NCBI GenBank assembly: GCA_002361935.1
Contig: DESD01000006.1
Span: forward strand, 1,151 to 6,187
Length of the DNA stretch: 5,037 bases
Source of the DNA: Ruminococcaceae bacterium UBA3323
GTDB taxonomy: Bacteria; Bacillota; Clostridia; Oscillospirales; Acutalibacteraceae
Reading direction: 5' to 3'
Positions 1-5,037 of this stretch are shown one piece after another; within the stretch, counting starts at the first letter, position 1, and every line of letters begins with the position of its first letter. Made by a program: the position numbers and the translations under genes. The notes below the pieces were generated by a model, which ran no database searches, was not told where the DNA came from, and saw only the letters and a program-made list of their open reading frames with translations.

Positions 1-280
1 CAACAGGATTATCCATATAAACCTTAACGCCCTTGCGGATAACTATGTACTTCTTCCCGCTTTGCCTACTCATTTCATAAGCAAGCGGAATACTCTTTGC
101 TTCGGGAGTTACGATATAATCAAACTCAGGGCATTTTTTTATAAGCTCTGCTGCACACTTTTCCGTTAATTCAACATCGCCGAAAAGAATAAAGGCAGCA
201 ATATCCAGATGATCACTTACAGGAAATTTCTTAAGCTCTCTTTCTATGCCGGCAATTTTCAGTTTATAGGTATCGCTCAT
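1..280 (-). CDS. Phosphoribosyltransferase family protein, adenine phosphoribosyltransferase-like (N-terminal part, cut by window edge)
   Basis: The reading frame opens at an ATG at 278-280 and continues without a stop to base 1, giving 93 residues that begin MSDTYKLKIAGIERELKKFP. The stretch around residues 56-83 (IVTPEAKSIPLAYEMSR, then IVIRKGVKVYM) resembles the first half of type I phosphoribosyltransferases of the adenine/xanthine group. In that group an acidic-Ala-small-Gly-like loop precedes a helix and then a strand ending in R-K. Such enzymes join a purine base to PRPP to form a nucleotide in the cytosol. The diagnostic PRPP-binding loop (acidic pair followed by a Thr/Gly-rich turn) would lie further on and is outside the window, so substrate cannot be assigned. 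The start overlaps the HIT gene's stop in an ATGA, and a G-rich ribosome binding site lies inside the HIT gene, suggesting translational coupling. The family call is fairly safe; adenine specificity is only a guess. Confidence 0.75.
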   Translation of the reverse strand, partial: MSDTYKLKIAGIERELKKFPVSDHLDIAAFILFGDVELTEKCAAELIKKCPEFDYIVTPEAKSIPLAYEMSRQSGKKYIVIRKGVKVYMDNPV

Positions 281-609
281 AAAATCTTTTCCCCCAATTC
301 TGTTCCGCCGACTACATGAAAGTGAAGATGCATAACCGTCTGCCCCGCATCGTCACCGCAGTTATTTATAATCCTGTATGAATCAATACCCTGGGATTTT
401 GCAATTTCAGGTATTTTTTCAAAAATATGTGCAACAAATTTACTGCTTTCGGCACTGATTTCATTCACGTTTTCAATATGTTCTTTCGGAACAACAAGAA
501 AATGAACAGGCGCAACCGGATTTATGTCTTTAAAAGCATAAATCATTTCATCTTCATAAACCTTTGTGCTTGGAATATTTCCATTTATTATTTCACAAAA
601 CAAACACAT
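277..609 (-). CDS. HIT (histidine triad) family nucleotide hydrolase, HINT branch
   Basis: This is a complete 110-residue protein, the usual size for bacterial HINT-type HIT proteins. The histidine triad signature is clear at residues 90-100: Q90-T-V-M-H94-L-H96-F-H98-V-V. The middle histidine, H96, is expected to be the nucleophile that becomes nucleotidylated. H36 in PVHFLVVPKEH and D28/N30 in FKDINPVAP match the family's nucleotide-binding segment. An N-terminal C2-x-x-C5 pair, with H44, probably forms the structural zinc site found in many bacterial members. The family hydrolyses adenosine phosphoramidates and aminoacyl-adenylates to AMP in the cytosol; the natural substrate here is not known. 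The C-terminus is short after the triad (GGTELGEKIL), which is normal. The gene starts 10 bases after alaS ends and overlaps the next gene by 4 bases, so it is almost certainly in the same operon. The ATG start is supported by a strong AAGGGG site. Confidence 0.95.
   Translation of the reverse strand: MCLFCEIINGNIPSTKVYEDEMIYAFKDINPVAPVHFLVVPKEHIENVNEISAESSKFVAHIFEKIPEIAKSQGIDSYRIINNCGDDAGQTVMHLHFHVVGGTELGEKIL
291..295 (-). promoter_or_regulatory. Ribosome binding site of the phosphoribosyltransferase gene, inside the HIT gene
   Basis: The minus strand reads GGGGGAAAAG just before the ATG at 278-280, leaving 10 bases between the G run and the start. The site lies within the last codons of the HIT gene (Leu-Gly-Glu-Lys). 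With the ATGA stop/start overlap it supports the chosen start of the downstream gene. The run of five G is a weaker match than GGAGG, so coupling to HIT translation may matter. Confidence 0.6.
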
Positions 610-615
610 ACTAAT

Positions 616-622
616 CCCCTTA
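616..622 (-). promoter_or_regulatory. Ribosome binding site of the HIT gene overlapping the alaS stop codon
   Basis: On the minus strand the bases read TAAGGGG. The TAA is the alaS stop codon (620-622) and AAGGGG is the Shine-Dalgarno sequence for the HIT gene, 6 bases before its ATG. A ribosome terminating on alaS would sit on this site, so re-initiation or coupled translation is likely. This also fixes the HIT start codon at 607-609. Confidence 0.8.
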
Positions 623-3244
623 TTTTATAAATCCTTTTATAATATCAACTGCGGAATTCATTGCGGCATCAAGCTTGGAAATGTCTTTTGCTCCTGCCAT
701 AGCGGAATCAGGTCTTCCACCGCCACCGCCGCCTGCAAGCTTAGCAATTTCTCTTACAACATCGCCGGCTTTAATCCCCTTTGCAATTGCCTCTTTACCA
801 CACACAGCAACAATAGAGGCCTTTTCTCCGTTAACGCCTGCAATAACTCCAACAATGTTTTCGCCATTATTTTTAAGATCATCACCCATGGAACGAAGCG
901 CATCAGGTGTTGAACCGTCAACCATTGCAATATAAACATCCAATCCGTCCACATCAACCGGCTTTGAAAACATATCTGCACTTTTAAGCTTTGTAAGCTC
1001 AGCATTAAGCGCCTGAATTTCCTTATCCTTTGTTTTATTTTCAGCAACGATTGTATCAATCTTTTCCTTAACGTCATTTATACCTGTTTTAAGAGCGGCA
1101 GCAGAAAGCTTAATAATACTTTCATTAACCTTATAGCTCATAATCAGGTTTGTGCCCGTAACAGCAGTAATTCTGCGTACACCGGCAGCAACAGATGATT
1201 CACTGATGATTTTAAACAGGCCGATCTGACCGCTGTTTGAAACATGCGTACCACCGCAGAATTCAGTTGAAAAATCCCCCGCCTTAACAACTCTTACAAT
1301 ATCTCCGTACTTTTCGCCGAAAAGCATCATTGCACCCATTTTCTTTGCTTCTTCAATGGGCATTTCAAGGCTTTCAACAGGTGTTGCACTCATAATAAAC
1401 TGATTTACGATATACTCTACTTTTGCAATCTCATCGTCAGATAATGCACTGAAATGCGTGAAATCAAATCTTACCTCATGAGCATTTACAAGCTGACCGG
1501 CCTGCTCAACATGGGTTCCGAGAACCTCTCTGAGGGCAGCCTGAAGCAAATGTGCAGAAGTATGATTTCTTTTAATCATATCTCTTAATTCAGCATTAAC
1601 GGCAGCCTTAACCGTGTCTCCGACACAGATAACACCACGGTCAGTCTTTCCGGAATGAAGATAAATCCTATCTGCATTTTTTGTTGTATCGGCAACAAGG
1701 AAGGTGCCGTTTTCAGTTGAAATAACACCGCTGTCGCCAACCTGTCCGCCGCTTTCGGCATAGAAAGGTGTTTTATCAAGAACAAGGATTCCCTCTTCGT
1801 CAGCGCCAAGCATATCCTTGATTTCCCCATCGGCAATAACAGCTAAAACCTTTGCCTCACATGTATAATCGGTATATCCGGTAAATTCGGTTTCCTGAGC
1901 ATCAATTTTAATATTTTCGCTGATCCATGCATCTGTATCCGCATCTTTTCTTGCAGCACGGGCAGTACGCTTTTGTTTTTCAAGAAGCGCATTAAACTGA
2001 TCCTCGTCAACCGTTAAGCCCTTTTCTTCCAAAATGTCTTTCGTTAGATCAAGCGGAAAACCGTAGGTATCATTCAGCTTGAATGCATCTTCACCGCTGA
2101 ATACTTTTCCGTCCAGCTTGCTGATATATTCTTCAAGAAGTGCAAGTCCGCTGTCTATTGTTTTACCGAAGGACTCTTCCTCCGAAAGCATAACTTTTTT
2201 GATAAGCTCTCTTTTGGCATCCAGATAATCATAGGCTGTCAGATTTTCGTCAATAACAGTATCTACTACATTGTAAAGGAACGGCTCATTTACACCTAAA
2301 AGTCTGCCGTGACGGCAGGCGCGCCTTATAAGACGGCGAAGAACATATCCTCTGCCGTTATTAGACGGTATAACGCCGTCTCCAATCATAAATACCGAAG
2401 AGCGGATATGATCTGTTATAACTCGAAGAGAGATATCATTCTTTTCGTCATCGTGATACTTTACATGTGCAATACCTGAAATCTTCTTCATAATATTTTG
2501 AACAGTGTCTACTTCAAAAAGATTGTCAACCCCCTGCATCATACATGCAAGACGTTCAAGGCCCATACCTGTATCTATATTCTTCTGAGATAATTCGGTA
2601 TAATTGCCGTTTCCGTCATTATTAAACTGGCTGAAAACATTATTCCAGATTTCGGTATATCTGTCACATTCGCATCCGGGCTTGCAATCCGGGCTGCCGC
2701 AGCCGTATTTTTCTCCGCGGTCAAAATAGATTTCACTGCAGGGACCGCAGGGACCCTGGCCGTGTTCCCAGAAATTATCTTCCTTTCCGAGTCTTACAAT
2801 ATGTGAAGGATCAACCCCGACCTCTTTCGTCCAGATGTCGTAGGCTTCATCATCATTTTCATAGATAGTAACCCAAAGCAATTCCTTTGGCATTTCAAGA
2901 GTTTCGGTTAAAAACTCCCAAGCCATCTGTGTTGCTTCATGCTTGAAATAATCGCCGAAGCTGAAATTTCCGAGCATTTCAAAATAGGTTCCGTGTCTTG
3001 CTGTTTTGCCGACACGCTCAATATCCGGTGTACGAATACATTTCTGGCAGGTTGTTACGCGCTTTGACGGAGGAGTAACCTCGCCCGTAAAATATTTTTT
3101 CATCGGCGCCATACCGGAGTTTATAAGAAGAAGGCTTTTATCGTTATTCGGTATAAGAGAATAACTCGGCAAACGCAAATGCCCCTTGCTTTCAAAAAAA
3201 GATAAATATTTTTCTCTTAAGTCATTTAAAGATGTCCATTCCAT
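620..3244 (-). CDS. alaS: Alanyl-tRNA synthetase (AlaRS)
   Basis: This 874-residue cytosolic enzyme attaches alanine to tRNA-Ala using ATP and matches the length of full bacterial AlaRS (E. coli, 876). All domains are visible. The class II catalytic core covers about residues 1-240, with motif 2 around R83 (TARHGTYFEMLGNFSFGDYF, 81-100) and motif 3 GMGLERL at 226-232. The tRNA-recognition helical region follows at about 245-440. The editing domain carries H561-x3-H565 and C663-x3-H667 (CGGTH), which bind zinc and clear mischarged Ser/Gly. A coiled-coil linker spans about 705-760. The C-Ala domain has a six-glycine run (838-843) followed by RPDSAMAGA. A cysteine cluster at C166, C169, C182, C187, C191 and C193 may bind another metal. 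The start is supported by GAGGT 10 bases upstream. It is the first gene of an apparent alaS-HIT-phosphoribosyltransferase operon. No frameshift or missing catalytic residue is seen. Confidence 0.99.
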   Translation of the reverse strand: MEWTSLNDLREKYLSFFESKGHLRLPSYSLIPNNDKSLLLINSGMAPMKKYFTGEVTPPSKRVTTCQKCIRTPDIERVGKTARHGTYFEMLGNFSFGDYFKHEATQMAWEFLTETLEMPKELLWVTIYENDDEAYDIWTKEVGVDPSHIVRLGKEDNFWEHGQGPCGPCSEIYFDRGEKYGCGSPDCKPGCECDRYTEIWNNVFSQFNNDGNGNYTELSQKNIDTGMGLERLACMMQGVDNLFEVDTVQNIMKKISGIAHVKYHDDEKNDISLRVITDHIRSSVFMIGDGVIPSNNGRGYVLRRLIRRACRHGRLLGVNEPFLYNVVDTVIDENLTAYDYLDAKRELIKKVMLSEEESFGKTIDSGLALLEEYISKLDGKVFSGEDAFKLNDTYGFPLDLTKDILEEKGLTVDEDQFNALLEKQKRTARAARKDADTDAWISENIKIDAQETEFTGYTDYTCEAKVLAVIADGEIKDMLGADEEGILVLDKTPFYAESGGQVGDSGVISTENGTFLVADTTKNADRIYLHSGKTDRGVICVGDTVKAAVNAELRDMIKRNHTSAHLLQAALREVLGTHVEQAGQLVNAHEVRFDFTHFSALSDDEIAKVEYIVNQFIMSATPVESLEMPIEEAKKMGAMMLFGEKYGDIVRVVKAGDFSTEFCGGTHVSNSGQIGLFKIISESSVAAGVRRITAVTGTNLIMSYKVNESIIKLSAAALKTGINDVKEKIDTIVAENKTKDKEIQALNAELTKLKSADMFSKPVDVDGLDVYIAMVDGSTPDALRSMGDDLKNNGENIVGVIAGVNGEKASIVAVCGKEAIAKGIKAGDVVREIAKLAGGGGGGRPDSAMAGAKDISKLDAAMNSAVDIIKGFIK

Positions 3245-3254
3245 TATTTATACT

Positions 3255-3259
3255 ACCTC
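3255..3259 (-). promoter_or_regulatory. Ribosome binding site of alaS
   Basis: The minus strand reads GAGGT, 10 bases before the alaS ATG at 3242-3244. The spacing is slightly long but usable. No in-frame alternative start near it gives a better AlaRS N-terminus, because MEWTSLNDLR is the normal family beginning. Confidence 0.6.
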
Positions 3260-3287
3260 AGTTTCTAAAAAGTGAAAAAGATAAATT

Positions 3288-3318
3288 TTTACACCATCGG
3301 GCAATTAAGAATAATCAA
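3288..3318 (-). promoter_or_regulatory. Weak candidate promoter for alaS
   Basis: A possible -35 box TTGATT (3313-3318) and a -10 box TGTAAA (3288-3293) are 19 bases apart. The -10 is preceded by TGG, an extended -10 feature. This would start transcription about 35-40 bases before the alaS ATG. Both boxes are imperfect and the spacer is longer than the preferred 17, so this is only the best of several weak options in the gap. If it is the true promoter, the hairpin at 3343-3371 lies upstream of the transcript. Confidence 0.3.
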
Positions 3319-3342
3319 AAAACGATTTAAATTCACTGATAA

Positions 3343-3371
3343 GCCGCCGATTTGTGTTAAAAATCCGCAGC
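3343..3371 (-). other. Imperfect inverted repeat (possible RNA hairpin) upstream of alaS
   Basis: Arms at 3343-3353 and 3361-3371 pair around a 7-base loop. Read on the minus strand, 10 of 11 positions pair, including one G-U wobble, with one G-G mismatch (3348 with 3366). The wobble is a C-A mismatch on the plus strand, so the fold is better as a minus-strand transcript. A second short pairing, 3338-3342 with 3395-3399 (5 bp), could close a larger element of about 62 bases. The hairpin is not followed by a U run, so it is not a simple terminator. It does not contain T-box sequence. Function is unknown. Confidence 0.4.
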
Positions 3372-3404
3372 ATCTTGGCTGACTTTGATTTTCTTTATCG
3401 CCTA

Positions 3405-3441
3405 AACAAAAGTTCAAGGGCAACCAAAAGGAGCTGCCCTT
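3405..3441 (-). terminator. Probable intrinsic terminator after the PC4-like gene
   Basis: On the minus strand a 7-bp perfect stem, AAGGGCA (3435-3441) with TGCCCTT (3416-3422), encloses a 12-base loop. It is followed after GAAC by a T-rich tail, TTTTGTTT. It starts 15 bases past the stop codon of the 71-codon gene, the expected place. The stem is short and the tail interrupted, so termination may be partial. It separates the ackA/PC4-like unit from alaS. Confidence 0.7.
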
Positions 3442-3455
3442 AAATTTCTGCTTAA

Positions 3456-3671
3456 TTAAAGTTTCTCAACAAGCTTTTTAAGCTCTAACATTTCTTCTTT
3501 GGTAAATGTTAAACCTTTGCTCATCTTTGAATGATCAGGAGACCAATCTCTTACATCTATCTTAGGCTCACGACCATTCCAAGATATCATATTAACTTCC
3601 CTTGTCCATCCACGAGCAGTTTCTGAAATAACGCCTACATGCTCTGTAATTTCATATTTGATTTCCGGCAT
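3456..3671 (-). CDS. PC4/YdbC-like single-stranded nucleic-acid-binding protein
   Basis: This complete 71-residue protein resembles the bacterial YdbC family, whose Lactococcus member is a PC4-fold ssDNA-binding protein (PF02229). The characteristic pattern is seen in order: GW22-T-R-EVN-x-I-S-W31-N-G, REPKIDVRDW43-SPDH, KMSKGLTFTKEEM, then a Lys/Leu-rich C-terminal helix (62-71). In the family the curved beta-sheet binds single-stranded DNA as a dimer, and the conserved tryptophans and basic residues are typical of the binding face. The protein has no signal peptide or membrane segment and should act in the cytosol, perhaps in replication, repair or transcription; its precise role is not known. 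The ATG is supported by a very strong AGGAGGGG site (3677-3684). It lies 75 bases after ackA and is followed by a terminator. There is no obvious functional tie to acetate kinase. Confidence 0.88.
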   Translation of the reverse strand: MPEIKYEITEHVGVISETARGWTREVNMISWNGREPKIDVRDWSPDHSKMSKGLTFTKEEMLELKKLVEKL

Positions 3672-3676
3672 TTTTA

Positions 3677-3684
3677 CCCCTCCT
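3677..3684 (-). promoter_or_regulatory. Strong ribosome binding site of the PC4-like gene
   Basis: The minus strand reads AGGAGGGG. The GGAGG core is 7 bases from the ATG at 3669-3671. It is a near-perfect match to the anti-Shine-Dalgarno sequence, which suggests that this small gene is well translated and really expressed. Confidence 0.8.
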
Positions 3685-3700
3685 TTTCTTATGTATTACC

Positions 3701-3728
3701 AGTATCAAATTTTTAAAAATATTGTAAA
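3701..3728 (-). promoter_or_regulatory. Candidate promoter for the PC4-like gene
   Basis: The -35 box TTTACA (3723-3728, five of six consensus bases) and the -10 box GATACT (3701-3706, four of six) are separated by 16 bases. They lie in the gap between ackA and the small gene, giving a leader of roughly 25 bases. The region is A/T-rich, so chance matches are common. Read-through from ackA is an alternative, because no clear terminator separates the two genes. Confidence 0.4.
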
Positions 3729-3746
3729 AAACAAAAATTCTGTAAT

Positions 3747-4964
3747 TTATAAACTATCAACAATTTCCTTTGTATCTCTTGCAATCATAAGTTCCTCATT
3801 TGTTGCAAGGATGAATACACGAACTTTATCATTCGGATTCGTAAGCTCAGCTTCAGCACCCTTAACCGTTTTCTGGTTAACAGATTCGTTGATGCTTACA
3901 CCAAGATATCCAAGATAAGAGCAAACCTTTGAGCGAAGCCAGAAACCGTTTTCTCCGATACCGCCTGTAAATACAATTGCATCAACACCATTCATTGCTG
4001 CAACATAAGAACCGATATACTTAGCAATCTGATATGCCTGCATTTCATGGGCAAGTATTGCTCTTTCATCACCGGCATTCTGATTAGCCGTTACGTCACG
4101 GTCATCCGAATAGCCGCCTGAAATAGCGCTTACGCCCGATTGCTTATTAAGAATTTCCTCTATCTGCTTCGGAGAAAGATCAAGCTTTTCCTGAAGGAAA
4201 GTTACAACCGACGGATCAACTCCGCCCGAACGGGTACCCATCATAAAGCCGTCAACAGGTGTAAAGCCCATTGAGGTATCAATTACCTTGCCGTATTTAA
4301 CAGCAGCAATTGAAGAGCCGTTTCCGAGATGGCAGGTAATGATTTTAAACTTGTCAATCTTATCCCCCATAAATTCCGCACATCTCTGGCTTACGAATTT
4401 ATGAGATGTTCCGTGAAATCCATAACGGCGAATTCCGAACTTTTCATAGTATTCATAAGGCAAAGCATACATATAAGCCATAGGCGGCATTGTGCTGTGG
4501 AAGGCTGTATCAAACACAGCAACCTGCGGAACATCAGGCCCAACAACAGACAGGCAGGCCTGATAGCCCTGAAGATTTGCAGGGTTATGAAGCGGAGCAA
4601 GAGGACTCAGCTCCTCAACATCGGCAACAACCTTATCATTAATAAGTGTGCTTTTTGTATATTTATCTCCGCCCTGTACAAAGCGGTGACCGATAGCATC
4701 AACCTCATCAAGGGAATCAATAACCTTATGCTCCCCTGACGTTAACAAATCCTTAACTGTATTGAAAGCATCTGTATGAGTTGGGATTTCTTTTGTAGAA
4801 ATATACTGCTCACCGTTTACTTTGTAAATCACATTATCCTCATCGCCATTGATTTTAAGACCAATTCTTTCAATGGCACCTTTACAGATAACCGATTCAT
4901 CCTCCATATTAATCAACTGGAATTTTAAAGATGAACTGCCGCAGTTGATAACAAGAATTTTCAT
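3747..4964 (-). CDS. ackA: Acetate kinase
   Basis: This 405-residue cytosolic enzyme interconverts acetyl phosphate + ADP and acetate + ATP. It is the ATP-yielding last step of acetate fermentation and, in reverse, acetate activation. It has the acetate/sugar kinase (ASKHA) fold. The residues known to be catalytic in the family can be aligned: N7 in NCGSSSLK, R94 in GHRF, H126 in PLHNP, D152 in VFDTAFH, H184 in YGFHGTSH, R245 in GTRSGG and E390 in ATNEE. The nucleotide-binding loops HLGNGSS (212-218) and FTGGIGENG (332-340) are also present, and length is normal. I start at 4964, giving MKILVINCGSSS, because a GGAGG lies 8 bases upstream. An in-frame ATG at 4988 would add eight atypical residues and place the ribosome binding site inside the gene. 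A promoter lies directly upstream. The usual partner pta is not in the window and could lie beyond its right edge. Confidence 0.99.
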   Translation of the reverse strand: MKILVINCGSSSLKFQLINMEDESVICKGAIERIGLKINGDEDNVIYKVNGEQYISTKEIPTHTDAFNTVKDLLTSGEHKVIDSLDEVDAIGHRFVQGGDKYTKSTLINDKVVADVEELSPLAPLHNPANLQGYQACLSVVGPDVPQVAVFDTAFHSTMPPMAYMYALPYEYYEKFGIRRYGFHGTSHKFVSQRCAEFMGDKIDKFKIITCHLGNGSSIAAVKYGKVIDTSMGFTPVDGFMMGTRSGGVDPSVVTFLQEKLDLSPKQIEEILNKQSGVSAISGGYSDDRDVTANQNAGDERAILAHEMQAYQIAKYIGSYVAAMNGVDAIVFTGGIGENGFWLRSKVCSYLGYLGVSINESVNQKTVKGAEAELTNPNDKVRVFILATNEELMIARDTKEIVDSL

Positions 4965-4972
4965 AAATATAT

Positions 4973-4977
4973 CCTCC
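4973..4977 (-). promoter_or_regulatory. Ribosome binding site of ackA (decides the start)
   Basis: The minus strand reads GGAGG, 8 bases before the ATG at 4962-4964. It lies downstream of the alternative in-frame ATG at 4986-4988, and that alternative has only A/T sequence in front of it. The site therefore favours the 405-residue product, which also begins as acetate kinases normally do. Confidence 0.9.
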
Positions 4978-5005
4978 GCATATTGCAATTTAAATTATAT
5001 TATAT

Positions 5006-5034
5006 ATAATAATATATATATATTTATTAGTCAA
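5006..5034 (-). promoter_or_regulatory. Sigma-A-type promoter of ackA
   Basis: The -35 box TTGACT (5029-5034) and the -10 box TATTAT (5006-5011) each match five of six consensus bases and are exactly 17 bases apart. Transcription should begin near 4998-5000, giving a leader of about 35 bases. The surrounding 4987-5029 consists only of A and T, which would ease melting. Overlapping TATAAT-like strings nearby are less well spaced from the -35. This suggests that ackA has its own promoter whatever lies upstream. Confidence 0.75.
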
Positions 5035-5037
5035 GAT

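Noticed and set aside
715..735. Short GGC/GGT-type repeat in alaS
   Set aside because: It encodes the six-glycine run that is normal in the AlaRS C-terminal domain, so it is not an independent repeat element.
427..935. Plus-strand open frames opposite the HIT gene and the 3' end of alaS
   Set aside because: They lie antisense to strongly supported genes, lack recognisable protein motifs, and include low-complexity proline or cysteine-rich stretches expected from reversed codons.
3245..3455. T-box riboswitch in front of alaS
   Set aside because: The conserved T-box block is absent on the minus strand, and the hairpin present is not followed by a U run.
3709..3720. A/T palindrome after ackA as a terminator
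   Set aside because: The potential stem has no G-C pairs and would be too unstable to end transcription.
3658..3918. 86-codon plus-strand open frame over the ackA 3' end and gap
   Set aside because: There is no ribosome binding site of note. The hydrophobic look comes from A/T-rich intergenic DNA and from the antisense of ackA.
4329..4739. 136-codon plus-strand open frame opposite ackA
   Set aside because: It is antisense to conserved acetate kinase sequence, with no recognisable domain. The minus-strand gene fully explains the open frame.
4965..4988. Longer acetate kinase start at 4988, adding eight residues
   Set aside because: The GGAGG ribosome binding site lies at 4973-4977, inside this extension, and the protein from 4964 begins exactly like known acetate kinases.

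Overview
The window reads as an ordinary chromosomal segment from a moderately low-GC Gram-positive bacterium. It is most likely a member of the class Clostridia (Bacillota), perhaps an anaerobic gut or rumen lineage related to Oscillospiraceae or Lachnospiraceae. The grounds are protein style, strong GGAGG-type ribosome binding sites, A/T-rich intergenic DNA and an acetate kinase gene. This placement is inferred from style, not from a marker search. All five genes lie on the minus strand, so transcription runs from high to low coordinates.

In transcription order: (1) ackA, acetate kinase, complete at 3747-4964, has a good sigma-A-type promoter in an A/T-only tract at the right-hand edge of the window. 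(2) After 82 bases comes a 71-codon gene for a PC4/YdbC-like single-stranded-DNA-binding protein (3456-3671), closed by a probable intrinsic terminator at 3405-3441. (3) A 211-base gap contains that terminator, an imperfect hairpin and one weak promoter candidate, but no T-box. (4) alaS, full-length alanyl-tRNA synthetase (620-3244), follows. (5) A HIT-family nucleotide hydrolase (277-609) starts 10 bases after alaS, with its ribosome binding site overlapping the alaS stop codon. (6) The N-terminal 93 codons of an adenine-phosphoribosyltransferase-like protein (1-280) overlap the HIT gene by 4 bases and run off the left edge.

alaS, the HIT gene and the phosphoribosyltransferase gene are packed like a single operon. 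A plausible thread is adenylate metabolism. AlaRS makes alanyl-AMP. HIT hydrolases of the HINT branch cleave adenosine phosphoramidates and aminoacyl-adenylates to AMP. An APRT-like enzyme would make or exchange purine nucleotides. ackA belongs to fermentative ATP generation from acetyl phosphate and appears to be a separate unit, possibly co-transcribed with the small PC4-like gene.

I saw no mobile element, CRISPR array, tRNA or rRNA gene, and nothing that amounts to a new biological system. The points most worth a second look are the alaS leader and the tightly coupled alaS-HIT-phosphoribosyltransferase cluster.
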